From: an uncultured Carboxylicivirga sp.
Lineage (GTDB): Bacteria; Bacteroidota; Bacteroidia; Bacteroidales; Marinilabiliaceae
Length of the DNA: 64,000 nucleotides
Assembly (NCBI GenBank): GCA_947503525.1
Contig: CANNEA010000002.1
Location: forward strand, 682,001-746,000
Reading direction: 5' to 3'
The position numbers were made by a program, and so were the translations under genes. The stretch's first letter is position 1. Each line of letters begins with the position of its first letter. The notes under the pieces are model-generated. The model was given only the letters and a program-made list of their open reading frames with translations. It did no database searches and was not told the DNA's origin. This document shows, one piece after another, positions 42,826-51,596 of this stretch.

Positions 42826-44850
42826 ATGAAATATTTACAAAGCAGTATCAGCTTAAGTTTACTTTCCATTATCATTCTATTGGGTTCTTGCGGTCCTAAG
42901 CGTCAGGTATTACTTTCACCCGATTCTCATATTCAAGTGGTATTTGAGGTAGTAGACGGAGTACCAACATACGCTGTACATAAGGACAGTAAAGTGGTGA
43001 TCAAGCCTTCGCGATTGGGGTTTGAGCTGAAAGCATCAGGAAAACTCGATAGTCAGTTCAAGTTGCTGGGTGCAAATATGGAATCTGAAAATACAACATG
43101 GACAGCTCCATGGGGACCGGACAAAACGATCGTTAGTAATTTCAATCATTTAGGTATTCGATTGAGACATCAGAGTACTGGAATATTGATTGATATTGCA
43201 TTTCGGGCTTTTAACGACGGGATTGGTTTTCGTTATCAATTTCCTGAGCAGAATAATCTTGGCGAATTTGTGATTCTGGATGAGTTGACTGAATTTAGCT
43301 TGGCCGATAATCATCAGAGCTGGTGGATAGAAGCGGATTATGATTCGTATGAAAAGCTTTACCAATCCACTCTTTTATCTGAGGCCAAATGGGTAAATAC
43401 GCCAATCACAATGCGTGATAAAGATGGTTTGCACATTAGCATTCACGAGGCGGAACTGACCGATTACGCCGGCATGACACTTCAACAGCTTGATGACAGG
43501 CCAAATACCTTTGTAAGTGCTTTGGTTCCCTGGGCTGATGGTTCAAAAGTTAAAGGATCAACACCATTTATGACCCCTTGGCGCACCATACTCATTACAG
43601 ATAATGCAGCTCAATTAGTGGAATCCAATACCATTCTTAATCTTAATGAGCCCAATAAAATTGATGATACTTCGTGGATTGAACCAATGAAATACATGGG
43701 TATCTGGTGGGGCATGCATATAGGTACTGAAACATGGGTGGAAGGAGACAGACATGGTGCTACTACGGAAAATACGAAACGTTATATTGATTTTGCGTCC
43801 AAACACAATGTTGGTGGTTTGGTTGTGGAAGGATGGAATTCGGGTTGGGATAAATGGGGGGCTAAGGATGCTTTTGATCATTTAACTTCTGCATCGGATT
43901 ATGATTTGGAGGAAGTAGCAGCCTATGCGAAAGCCAATAATGTGGAGTTGATTATGCATCATGAAACTGGTGGAGATGCAGAAGGCTACGAATTATTGAT
44001 GGAACCGGCTTATAAACTCTGTCAGCAATTGGGTATAAAAGCTTTAAAGACGGGTTATGCGGGAGGTATTTATCCAAGAGGCGAACATCATCACGGACAA
44101 TATATGGTACGCCATTATCAAAAGGTGGTGGAAACAGCGGCTAAATATGGTATAATGATTAATGCACATGAGCCCATTAAAGCTACCGGTAAACGACGCA
44201 CCTGGCCAAATATGATGACGCGAGAAGGTGTTAGAGGCATGGAATGGAATGCCTGGAGCGATGGTAATCCGCCTTCACATACCCTAATAATTCCATTCAC
44301 ACGTATGCTTGGCGGTCCTGTGGATTATACGCCCGGCACTTTTGACGTGATGCTCAAGAACTTTGAAAAAGAACGTGTTGCCTGGAATGCCGATGATTTA
44401 AGCCAAACCAGAGTACATACTACGATTGCCAAACAATTGGCTTTGTCCGTAATTTTATACAGTCCTTTGCAGATGGCCAGTGACCTTGTTGATAATTATA
44501 TTGATCATCCTGCCTTTCAGTTTATAGATGATTTAAATGTTGATTTTGATGAAAGTAAGGTCTTAAATGGCGAGGTAGGTGAATACATTACTGTGGCCCG
44601 ACGGTCAGGTAAGGATTGGTTTGTAGGAAGTGCTACCAATGAAAAAGCACGTGACCTTGAAATCAAATTTGATTTTCTGGAAGAAGGACAAAGCTATGAA
44701 GTGAGTTATTATGCCGATGGGGCCAAAGCCCATTGGCTTACTAATCCTGACGATTATACTATTCTTAAAGCAAGCCTTCGTAAAGGTGATCAATGGACCT
44801 TGAAATTAGCACCAGGCGGAGGACAGGCAATTGTGATTAAAGAGAAATAA
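42826..44850 (+). CDS. Glycoside hydrolase family 97, inverting (SusB-like) type
   Basis: A 674-residue lipoprotein glycosidase; lipobox Cys22 (LLGSC). The N-terminal beta-sandwich and the catalytic barrel match GH97 alpha-glucosidase/alpha-galactosidase. The position of the nucleophile Asp in retaining members is not an Asp here (IKALKTGYAG, 404-413), as in inverting SusB. Glu380 (HHET), Glu449 (NAHE), Glu467 and Glu473 keep exactly the spacing of SusB Glu439, Glu508, Glu526 and Glu532 as I recall them, i.e. base, base/Ca ligand, Ca ligand and acid. So an alpha-glucosidase-type inverting, Ca2+-dependent enzyme acting in the periplasm or at the outer membrane is expected. No SusC/SusD pair is next to it. 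Confidence 0.92.
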   Translation: MKYLQSSISLSLLSIIILLGSCGPKRQVLLSPDSHIQVVFEVVDGVPTYAVHKDSKVVIKPSRLGFELKASGKLDSQFKLLGANMESENTTWTAPWGPDKTIVSNFNHLGIRLRHQSTGILIDIAFRAFNDGIGFRYQFPEQNNLGEFVILDELTEFSLADNHQSWWIEADYDSYEKLYQSTLLSEAKWVNTPITMRDKDGLHISIHEAELTDYAGMTLQQLDDRPNTFVSALVPWADGSKVKGSTPFMTPWRTILITDNAAQLVESNTILNLNEPNKIDDTSWIEPMKYMGIWWGMHIGTETWVEGDRHGATTENTKRYIDFASKHNVGGLVVEGWNSGWDKWGAKDAFDHLTSASDYDLEEVAAYAKANNVELIMHHETGGDAEGYELLMEPAYKLCQQLGIKALKTGYAGGIYPRGEHHHGQYMVRHYQKVVETAAKYGIMINAHEPIKATGKRRTWPNMMTREGVRGMEWNAWSDGNPPSHTLIIPFTRMLGGPVDYTPGTFDVMLKNFEKERVAWNADDLSQTRVHTTIAKQLALSVILYSPLQMASDLVDNYIDHPAFQFIDDLNVDFDESKVLNGEVGEYITVARRSGKDWFVGSATNEKARDLEIKFDFLEEGQSYEVSYYADGAKAHWLTNPDDYTILKASLRKGDQWTLKLAPGGGQAIVIKEK

Positions 44851-44868
44851 AAGACTAATAGCTTATGG

Positions 44869-44903
44869 AATGAGGGTTTCATACGGGAGACTCTCATTTT
44901 TAG
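44869..44903 (+). terminator. Terminator of the GH97 gene
   Basis: AATGAG-g-GTTTC (44869-44880) pairs with GAGAC-t-CTCATT (44887-44898) with one internal mismatch and one G-T pair; T-rich sequence follows. Confidence 0.6.
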
Positions 44904-44931
44904 ATTTAAAAGTGAACTTAATTTTTTGAGT

Positions 44932-45420
44932 ATGAAAGACTATGTTCCATTAATTCAAACCATTCTGTGGATCTTCTTTTCCTTGGCTATGATTGTGTTT
45001 CTAAGAAAGGAAATTAAGCTAATCTTAAACAGTATCAATGATAGATTAAAATCCGGAAGTGGATTTAAAATTGGCCCTGTTGAGATTGGAGCATTAAAAA
45101 GTAAAATTGATAATGTTGAAAAAGAAGTCACGAATGTAAACGAAAATGTCTCTAAACTATTTCTTATCACCATGGCGGAACCCATGTATAATAACCTAGA
45201 AAAGATAGGTACTGGCAGTTTCGGGAAATACAAGTTTAGTAAGGGTCTTGAACGAGAACTTTATCATCTTAGAGATATAGGATACATTGATGTTGAGTCT
45301 ATTCAGTCAATACCTAAAGAAGGAGCGGACCTGTCGCAATACGTTAAAGTAACAGATGTTGGTAAAGAATTTATTCAGCTGCGAGAAGAATACATTAATA
45401 AAACAAATAACCTAGTTTGA
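44932..45420 (+). CDS. Hypothetical membrane-anchored protein with winged-helix-like C-terminus
   Basis: A 162-residue protein starting at the ATG at 44932 (a TTG two codons upstream is in frame). One N-terminal membrane helix (about residues 4-24: YVPLIQTILWIFFSLAMIVFL) is followed by a glycine-rich basic segment (SGSGFKIGPVEIGALKSK) and a coiled-coil-like stretch (KIDNVEKEVTNVNENVSKLF). Residues 90-160 look like a small winged helix (GLERELYHLRDIGYIDV, VKVTDVGKEFIQLREEY). It would face the cytoplasm. No family identified. A similar layout of one helix plus a KxGPxE motif appears in small proteins near toxin or defence genes in other bacteria, but nothing here supports that role. Confidence 0.65.
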   Translation: MKDYVPLIQTILWIFFSLAMIVFLRKEIKLILNSINDRLKSGSGFKIGPVEIGALKSKIDNVEKEVTNVNENVSKLFLITMAEPMYNNLEKIGTGSFGKYKFSKGLERELYHLRDIGYIDVESIQSIPKEGADLSQYVKVTDVGKEFIQLREEYINKTNNLV

Positions 45421-45434
45421 TCATATATTCCATT

Positions 45435-45899
45435 TTATTTGGTGCCTAGCATCTCCTCTACATTATTTAAAGGAATTCCGGTTTGCTTGCTAATTGCGTC
45501 ATTGCTCATACCTTTTGTTTTCATGTTATTAACAAATACCGGCACTGGTTCGCCAACTTCAATAAGGTGATTGTCCGGATCGAAAAAACGGAAGTTACGT
45601 TGTCCCCAGGCCTCTTCCTGAAGTTCTTGAAAAAATCGAACGCCAGCTAGTTTAAGTTTGTTAAAGCAGTCTTCAATTTGTTCTTCTTCGAAATAAAGTT
45701 CCGTTCGATTGACGTATTTATTATCTTCCAAATGCAGCATAATAGGATGATCGACTCCGACTGACCAAAGTCCAATATTTTCACTTAGTGCAATATTACT
45801 ACCATAATCATGGAGAATATCGAGGCCAATTATTTCCGTATAAAAAAGCTTGGAAGCCTCTATGTCTTTTACAAATAGAACAGATGAGTTAAGTTTCAT
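45435..45899 (-). CDS. VOC family protein with C-terminal HTH-like tail
   Basis: A 154-residue protein. Residues 1-120 form a vicinal-oxygen-chelate domain: SVLFVKDIEASKLFYTEIIGL at the start, a second module with ELYFEEEQIEDCFNKL, and FFDPDNHLIEVGEP at the end with the usual Glu ligand. The last 30 residues (MSNDAISKQTGIPLNNVEEML) look like a small helix-turn-helix and recur on VOC proteins of Bacteroidota. The enzyme activity is unknown. It converges with the gene at 44932, 15 bases apart, and has its own -7 box at 45917-45924. Confidence 0.85.
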   Translation of the reverse strand: MKLNSSVLFVKDIEASKLFYTEIIGLDILHDYGSNIALSENIGLWSVGVDHPIMLHLEDNKYVNRTELYFEEEQIEDCFNKLKLAGVRFFQELQEEAWGQRNFRFFDPDNHLIEVGEPVPVFVNNMKTKGMSNDAISKQTGIPLNNVEEMLGTK

Positions 45900-45916
45900 A
45901 ATCCTTAGGTTTAAAA

Positions 45917-45924
45917 CAAAGGTA
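45917..45924 (-). promoter_or_regulatory. -7 box (TACCTTTG) for the VOC gene
   Basis: A perfect TAnnTTTG match on the minus strand, 17 bases before the ATG at 45899, implying a very short leader. Confidence 0.45.
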
Positions 45925-46096
45925 TTTAAAAATGATTAACTTAGTAAAACTCAAATTATACCGTTTTCTAATCAAATTGTGCTTTCGTGCGTTTCACATC
46001 TTAGCCACTTTGATTAATGTATAAGCATTTGTTTTCATCCCACTTTGGGGATGCCAGCGCATTTTAATATTTAATTGTATTATAAACCAAATAGCT

Positions 46097-46384
46097 ATGG
46101 AAAAGAAACATTGGATTATCATTCTACTTATTGGTTTTACGTTTATCCTGAGCTCCTGTTTCCCGGGAGGTGGTAATTACTCACCTTTAGAACCTGCAGG
46201 ATTCTTCACTGGAATATGGCACGGATGGATTGCTCCTTTTTCTTTAATTCTTGGAATATTTAATTCGTCCATCACCATTTACGAATCATTTAATACGGGA
46301 TGGTGGTATGACTTTGGATTTTATATGGCCATTATTGCCGGCTTTGGGGGCTTGCAATTGGCTCGCAAAAAAAGAAGTTGGTAA
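46097..46384 (+). CDS. Small membrane lipoprotein, conserved hypothetical
   Basis: A 95-residue protein with an N-terminal signal/anchor (IIILLIGFTFILSSC, possible lipobox Cys21), a Gly/Pro turn and two short hydrophobic segments. The motif GIWHGWIAPFSLILGIFN, then IYESFNTGWWYDFGFYMA, matches a widespread small-protein pattern I recall from many bacteria, with a Lys/Arg-rich C-terminus (ARKKRSW). The function is not known. It converges with the MRJP-like gene. Confidence 0.7.
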   Translation: MEKKHWIIILLIGFTFILSSCFPGGGNYSPLEPAGFFTGIWHGWIAPFSLILGIFNSSITIYESFNTGWWYDFGFYMAIIAGFGGLQLARKKRSW

Positions 46385-46420
46385 AACGAGGGCAAAGCAT
46401 ATTTTGCTTTGCCCCAAATA

Positions 46421-47455
46421 TTATGGTTTTATCATATACACTTTAAACTTATCTCTGTTTTCAGGAGACAGGTGAATTTGAGATGTTGTAAAGTAAATGT
46501 TGCCTAAGGTATCTTTGGCGAATGAATCAGCCCACTTTATGCGGTAATCAATAATTACCTTTTCCAGTTCTCCATCCGCATTAAGTCGGTTGATGGAATT
46601 ATCTTCTAAGCCACCCAGATACAAGTTCCCCAAATCGTCAAACAACATTCCATCCGTGGCCGGAATTTGCCTCACTTTTTCCACCTTGGCTTCTAACTCT
46701 TCCTTACTTAAATTTTCGTTTCGTAAAGCATGAGTAGGAATACGATACAAAGTGTGTCCGGTAAGTGCAATGTAATACAGGTAATCACACTTTGGACTAA
46801 GTGCAATGCCATCCGAATGTACAGTGTTTTCCCATTTTACACTATCGCAGATTAAATGATCAGTTTCACTTTCAGTTGAGGGATGATCATCTAAAAGTCG
46901 ACGCGCCTTTTTGCTTGTTAAATCTAAAACAATAATAGCTCCATCACCCGAATCAGTAATGTAGGCTACTTCGTTATGTGTATCTACCCTAACATCATTA
47001 AAATAGGAATTGCTCTTAAAACAAGAATTTGGAAAGGTATACGAGAGGATCATTTTATTTATTTCCAAATCAAACTGGTAAAGATAAGGGCCTCCAGATT
47101 TGACGCCTTTGAACAGAGGATTGTTAGTGTCTAAAATCCAAAGCCTATCCTTAGCATCCACATATACCGATTGAACAGCATTAAATGATAGGGTATCCTT
47201 GCGCTGGTTCCATTCCATGTTGGGAAAAGCTTTGGGAATTCCGTTTACTATTTCGGCAACACTTACCGGAACCGTGCTCGACCAATACGGATAATTGACA
47301 AAAACCCTTGATGAATGACTTACAGCAACACCTGTCCATTGCTTATCTGATTGAGCAATTGTTTCAAGTATAACACCATTCTCTTCATCACCCGGCCATT
47401 GACAAGCATTAACTACTAAAACGACAAAAAACAATAATATGCCAGTTCTATTCAT
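46421..47455 (-). CDS. Major royal jelly protein / SMP-30-like propeller lipoprotein
   Basis: A 344-residue lipoprotein starting at the ATG at 47455, with lipobox Cys18 (LVVNAC). The body is a six-bladed propeller typical of the yellow/MRJP (L-dopachrome tautomerase-related) family: VSHSSRVFVNYPYW, VYVDAKDRLWILDTN, NDVRVDTHNEVAYITDSGDGAIIVLDL and LGNLYLGGLEDNSINRL. It probably acts at the outer membrane or in the periplasm; its substrate is unknown. The ATG overlaps the last codons of the aldo/keto reductase gene by 8 bases, so the two are translationally coupled. Confidence 0.82.
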   Translation of the reverse strand: MNRTGILLFFVVLVVNACQWPGDEENGVILETIAQSDKQWTGVAVSHSSRVFVNYPYWSSTVPVSVAEIVNGIPKAFPNMEWNQRKDTLSFNAVQSVYVDAKDRLWILDTNNPLFKGVKSGGPYLYQFDLEINKMILSYTFPNSCFKSNSYFNDVRVDTHNEVAYITDSGDGAIIVLDLTSKKARRLLDDHPSTESETDHLICDSVKWENTVHSDGIALSPKCDYLYYIALTGHTLYRIPTHALRNENLSKEELEAKVEKVRQIPATDGMLFDDLGNLYLGGLEDNSINRLNADGELEKVIIDYRIKWADSFAKDTLGNIYFTTSQIHLSPENRDKFKVYMIKP

Positions 47456-48401
47456 CCCACAAATTTTCAATGGTATATGGACCATCAGGAACCGCAAAAA
47501 ATGACCCGTCAACATAACGGCGGTTTTTGTTGACGCTTTTAATCATATTCATTTCTTCAGAACTAAGAATAATATTGACCGATTCAAAGTTTTGTTTTAA
47601 GCGATCAGGATTAACTGATTTAGGAATTACAGAAACACCCCGTTGTCTGATCCATGCCAATATAAGTTGGGCAACGGATATTTTTTTCTGTGCAGCCAGA
47701 TCTTTTAAAACAGCATCATCCAAAAGTACAGGTTCATCTTTGGCTTTTAATCCGGCAGGTCTGTCAGAAGAACCAAGAGGAGAATAGGCCATAAGGTGAA
47801 TGTTGTTTTGTTGACAATATTCCACCAGAGCGTCTTGTTGAAAGTAAGGATTTAATTCTACCTGATTGAGTGAAGGCATTATCTTTGAATGCTGTAGTAA
47901 ATCATCCAGTTTTTTAATACTGAAATTACACACCCCAATGTTATGAGCCAATCCTTTTTCTACGGCTTCCTCCATGCCTAACCAAGTATCGGCAATGGGT
48001 TGATCTGCTAATGATGTAAATTGTTGAGCACGCATCGCAGAAAAAACAGGGGGTTTAAATGCTACGGGCCAATGGATCAGATAGAGATCAAGGTAATCCA
48101 GTTGCAGATTCTCCAGTGATTTTTGAAGTGCAGGAATTACATTGTCTTTACCGTGACTATTATTCCAAAGCTTAGAAGTCACCCATAATTCCTCACGTGT
48201 AACAACTCCTTCTGCGATGGATTCTGAGATTGCCTGACCAATTTCTTTTTCATTACCATAGATAAAAGCACAATCGAGATGACGGTAGCCCATTTTCAAA
48301 GCTTCTTTTACTGCCGTATATACTTCGCCTTTATCTGATTTCCATGTGCCTAATCCAAGGATTGGCATTTGACGATTATTAGGGAATGATAGTGTTTGCA
48401 T
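47448..48401 (-). CDS. Aldo/keto reductase
   Basis: A 317-residue NAD(P)H-dependent (beta/alpha)8 oxidoreductase. The catalytic tetrad is complete: Asp43, Tyr48, Lys77 and His110 (HLDCAFIYGN, VTSKLWN, LYLIHWP). The cofactor segment IPKSVNPDRLKQNF is near the C-terminus. The Met/Gly-rich N-terminus (MPILGLGTWKS) is typical of the AKR2/AKR5-type group. The substrate cannot be predicted. The MRJP-like lipoprotein gene overlaps its 3' end, so the pair may work on one compound, one in the cytoplasm and one exported. Confidence 0.94.
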   Translation of the reverse strand: MQTLSFPNNRQMPILGLGTWKSDKGEVYTAVKEALKMGYRHLDCAFIYGNEKEIGQAISESIAEGVVTREELWVTSKLWNNSHGKDNVIPALQKSLENLQLDYLDLYLIHWPVAFKPPVFSAMRAQQFTSLADQPIADTWLGMEEAVEKGLAHNIGVCNFSIKKLDDLLQHSKIMPSLNQVELNPYFQQDALVEYCQQNNIHLMAYSPLGSSDRPAGLKAKDEPVLLDDAVLKDLAAQKKISVAQLILAWIRQRGVSVIPKSVNPDRLKQNFESVNIILSSEEMNMIKSVNKNRRYVDGSFFAVPDGPYTIENLWDE

Positions 48402-48443
48402 GAATATATTGTTCTAAAATATGAATAATCAAATTGTGCCTGT

Positions 48444-48464
48444 AAAAGACCTACAATTTAGGTC
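48444..48464 (-). terminator. Weak terminator at the end of the gene at 48451
   Basis: GACCT/AGGTC five-bp stem (48448-48452 / 48460-48464), followed on the minus strand by TTTT. The stem includes the TAG stop codon. Confidence 0.4.
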
Positions 48465-49062
48465 CATCAAAGTTCATATTCAAGCCTACGGAAAACATAA
48501 ATGCTGTTGTGCTGTTTTTTGTCTCATGCCCTACTCCTACGGATAGAAATGGACTAGCCGTACTATTAGCCAAAAATGCTTGTGTGACAGATAATCCCAC
48601 TACAGGGACTAATTCAGATATTTCAGAATTAAACATTCCTGCACTTTCTTTGAATTTAAAGTTGACAGCAGATAAATTGGCACTCACGGATGTGGGATAG
48701 GATTTTTGAGCATTAAATAATTGGGAAAGAGAACCATGTACGCCAAAACTATTCACCACACTTGAACTGGCATAAGTGAGGTATATTCCTCCACGAATAT
48801 AGCTATCCAGTTCTTTATGTTTTGATAAATAACCGATCATGAACATTGGTTTTGTTTCCTCAGCAAGTTCCTGACTGGCAATGCCGATGCTAATGCCTGG
48901 TTTAAATGTAATACTAAGCCCAAGTGAATTACTGGAGTAATCGCTGCTTTGAGAATAGGATAATACAGGCGTTATTCCACCTCCCGGTCGAAGGAATTCT
49001 TCTTGTGCGGAAAGATGAGAAACAAGAGACGCCAAAAACAATGCAATAATGATTTTTTTCAT
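48451..49062 (-). CDS. Hypothetical exported outer-membrane protein
   Basis: A 203-residue protein with a signal peptide (residues 1-19, ending in LSAQE). The mature part has short alternating strands (GLSITFKPGISIGIA, FMIGYLSKHKELDSYIRGGIYLTYA) and ends in FMFSVGLNMNFDGPKL, consistent with an eight-strand barrel. No family recognised. It is 17 bases downstream of the membrane protein at 49080 and is probably in one transcript with it. Confidence 0.65.
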   Translation of the reverse strand: MKKIIIALFLASLVSHLSAQEEFLRPGGGITPVLSYSQSSDYSSNSLGLSITFKPGISIGIASQELAEETKPMFMIGYLSKHKELDSYIRGGIYLTYASSSVVNSFGVHGSLSQLFNAQKSYPTSVSANLSAVNFKFKESAGMFNSEISELVPVVGLSVTQAFLANSTASPFLSVGVGHETKNSTTAFMFSVGLNMNFDGPKL

Positions 49063-49079
49063 TTTGAGTTGAGGTTTGC

Positions 49080-49661
49080 TTAGTATGAAGTATAATGTGA
49101 AATTAGCTTTAATATTTGATCCTTTTGATTCTCCATCTCGTCCTTCGAAAATTTCAGGGTCAAGGTAGTGTTGTCTATCTTATCGATATACAAATGGCAT
49201 TTTTCATGCTCTAATTCTATTCCGGAAATCTCTCTAAACTCTATATCGGGTTCAAAAATATAGGGCAGAAATATCTTTTTTTCATTGAAGTAAATGGCTT
49301 GCTTTCGCTTTGCATATATCATTTTTGGAACAGGTAATAAGCTTGTTAAAAGAAATGATGTAAAGTGATTGTCAATGTAGCTTTCTCTATTCTGATACAT
49401 TAAGTAGTATATGGTCAGAATGTTGATAACTGAAGCTGCATTGTAGAAAGAAAATTTATTCTTAGGGCTAATTAAATGAAGTTTATCCTTTTTAAATAAA
49501 GAATATTCCTCGTAAGAGAAGTAAGTAATCTGCAATAGGAGGATAAAAAAAATTGTAACACTAAAGTGTAATAAAAATTGTTCGTCCTTATTTATCATTA
49601 AAAGCACCAATAGAAAGAATAGGACAATTTCGATTAACAGCATTAGTTTTCTAGAGAACAT
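49080..49661 (-). CDS. Hypothetical membrane protein
   Basis: A 193-residue protein. Two N-terminal helices (about 8-22 and 28-48) are followed by two more near 68-84 and 100-112. The C-terminal 75 residues are soluble and beta-rich (IYFNEKKIFLPYIFEPDIEFREISGIELEHEKCHLYIDKI), in the style of PH-like bacterial domains that follow membrane helices. Function unknown. It precedes the barrel protein at 48451. Confidence 0.6.
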   Translation of the reverse strand: MFSRKLMLLIEIVLFFLLVLLMINKDEQFLLHFSVTIFFILLLQITYFSYEEYSLFKKDKLHLISPKNKFSFYNAASVINILTIYYLMYQNRESYIDNHFTSFLLTSLLPVPKMIYAKRKQAIYFNEKKIFLPYIFEPDIEFREISGIELEHEKCHLYIDKIDNTTLTLKFSKDEMENQKDQILKLISHYTSY

Positions 49662-49893
49662 TTAATCTGGCTAAGTTGGTTAATACATAGTCATATACAT
49701 CCGTTCTCCTTCCTTTCTTCCTTTCTGTATTAGGACGATGTAATATAAAAATTAATTAAAGGTGTAGGTTTTTTGTTAATTATCAAAATGATAATTCACT
49801 CTGGAATGAATGGGATTATTTGTTTAAGAAGTCTTCACTGATTTTACAAATCCAAGTTTTTATTATCTTTAAATCGCACCTACGAATATCGCC

Positions 49894-50337
49894 ATGGAAG
49901 AAAAAATTAAATATGCCCTTCAGGGGTTTTATGATGGGAAAAATTGTGCCCAATCCGTAATTATGGCCTATGCCAATGAGTTTGGAATGGATACCGACCA
50001 GGCCATGAATATGGCCGGGGGATTTGGTGGAGGAATGGGCAGGATGCAAAAAACCTGTGGAGCTGCAACAGGAGCATATATGTTAATTGGTATGCGAAAT
50101 TCCCATTTTATTGAAGACGAAGAGAAACGTTCTGCATTAACGCCGGAAATGATTCGAGACTTTAACAAACAATTTGTATTAGCCAACGGAAGTGACCAAT
50201 GTTCCAAATTAATAAATGTGGACTTGCAAACTCAGGAAGGGAAAGCGGAATTTGAGAAAAAGGATCTTAAGAAGGAAGTCTGTTCTAAATGTGTCGGTTC
50301 AGCCATTGAAATTTTAGAAGAGATGTTTAAGCAATAA
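49894..50337 (+). CDS. C-GCAxxG-C-C family redox protein
   Basis: A 147-residue soluble protein with five cysteines: Cys18 (NCAQSV), Cys55 (CGAATGA), Cys103 (SDQCSKL), and Cys130/Cys133 (CSKC). This is the pattern of the C_GCAxxG_C_C family, small putative redox or metal-binding proteins common in anaerobes. The glycine-rich run GGFGGGMGRM (42-51) precedes the key cysteine. The exact role is unknown. It stands alone before sbcDC, with a weak -7 box (TATCTTTA at 49864-49871). Confidence 0.88.
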   Translation: MEEKIKYALQGFYDGKNCAQSVIMAYANEFGMDTDQAMNMAGGFGGGMGRMQKTCGAATGAYMLIGMRNSHFIEDEEKRSALTPEMIRDFNKQFVLANGSDQCSKLINVDLQTQEGKAEFEKKDLKKEVCSKCVGSAIEILEEMFKQ

Positions 50338-50390
50338 TGTGGTATTTTAGTGCCTGATAACACTGGCATTAATTATTACTATTGTTGTAA

Positions 50391-51590
50391 ATGAAAATAC
50401 TCCATACTTCCGATTGGCATATTGGCCACCGATTACATGAGCAATCGCAATACGAAGAGCAACACCTGTTCTTAAATTGGCTGGTTGATTTTATAAACTC
50501 AGAAAAGGTAGATGCCCTATTGATTTCGGGGGATATTTTTGATACAGGTACACCATCTTCTCAAAGCCTAGAGTTGTACTATAATTTTCTTATCCAACTA
50601 CAAGCCAGCTCATGTCAGAAAATATTTATTACAGGCGGAAATCATGATGCTCCTGGAACATTAAACGCTCCAAAAGAAATTTTAAAAGCACTATCGATTC
50701 ATGTAGTTGGAAAGGCTAGTGATAATGTTGCCGATGAAGTATTCGAATTGAATATAGGGAATGAAAGTGCTTTAATTGCTGCCGTGCCTTATTTGCGCGA
50801 TCAGGATATACGGAGAGCGGTAGCTGGCGAAAGTTTCAATGAAATTGGAGACCGATACAAAGCTGCTCTAATCTCCCATTATAATGAGGTAGCCAAATAC
50901 TGTGCTCAGATAAATAAGAAACAATGGCCTTTGATTGCCATGGGGCACTTATTTGCTGTTGGCGGAACTACTTCAGATAGTGAGCAAAGTATTTATGTGG
51001 GTAATGCAGGGGATATCGGAGCAGATGATTTTTCTAGAGATTTTGATTATGTCGCTCTGGGCCATCTCCATAGGCATCAGGCCATTTCTAAAAGAGTTCG
51101 TTATTCAGGTACACCTTATGTACTAAGTTTTAGTGAAGTGGGGCATACAAAACAGCTCATTAGTATAGACATTAATGAGAATAAAATTGCCAATATATCG
51201 GATCATAGCATACCGGAATTTCGCCCAATTCATAAAGTAGAAGGAAGCTTTGAGGAATGCAGCAAATTATTGCAAAAATTGGATCAGGAAGAACATCAAC
51301 TTACACCTTGGGTTGAAGTTGTATTGGACGAAGAAGGGCGTGCGGGTTTGAGTTTTTCAACAATTAATGAGGTGACAGATACTATGAGTCTGAAAGTTCT
51401 TAAAGTCACATTAAAGAATCAAGGTCAGGACTACGACAGTTTCACTTCTGAATCAGAAAAGGATGTTAAAGATTTCACTCCTATGGAGGTGTTTAAATTA
51501 AAGTGTGAAGAAGAAGGTTTTGACATCAATGCTAATCCGGATATTGAAGATGCTTTTCACGAGGTACTACAAATGGCTAAAGAACAATAA
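50391..51590 (+). CDS. sbcD: Exonuclease SbcD (Mre11-like nuclease)
   Basis: Nuclease subunit of SbcCD, which cleaves hairpins and DNA ends blocked by proteins or secondary structure. The metallophosphoesterase motifs are complete: DWHIGH (Asp8, His10), SGDIFDTG (Asp48), GGNHD (Asn84, His85), a GHLF motif and GHLHRHQ further on. The C-terminal capping region at about 270-399 would contact SbcC. The length of 399 residues is normal. It is followed after 6 bases by sbcC, so the two are translated from one mRNA. Confidence 0.95.
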   Translation: MKILHTSDWHIGHRLHEQSQYEEQHLFLNWLVDFINSEKVDALLISGDIFDTGTPSSQSLELYYNFLIQLQASSCQKIFITGGNHDAPGTLNAPKEILKALSIHVVGKASDNVADEVFELNIGNESALIAAVPYLRDQDIRRAVAGESFNEIGDRYKAALISHYNEVAKYCAQINKKQWPLIAMGHLFAVGGTTSDSEQSIYVGNAGDIGADDFSRDFDYVALGHLHRHQAISKRVRYSGTPYVLSFSEVGHTKQLISIDINENKIANISDHSIPEFRPIHKVEGSFEECSKLLQKLDQEEHQLTPWVEVVLDEEGRAGLSFSTINEVTDTMSLKVLKVTLKNQGQDYDSFTSESEKDVKDFTPMEVFKLKCEEEGFDINANPDIEDAFHEVLQMAKEQ

Positions 51591-51596
51591 GCGAAC

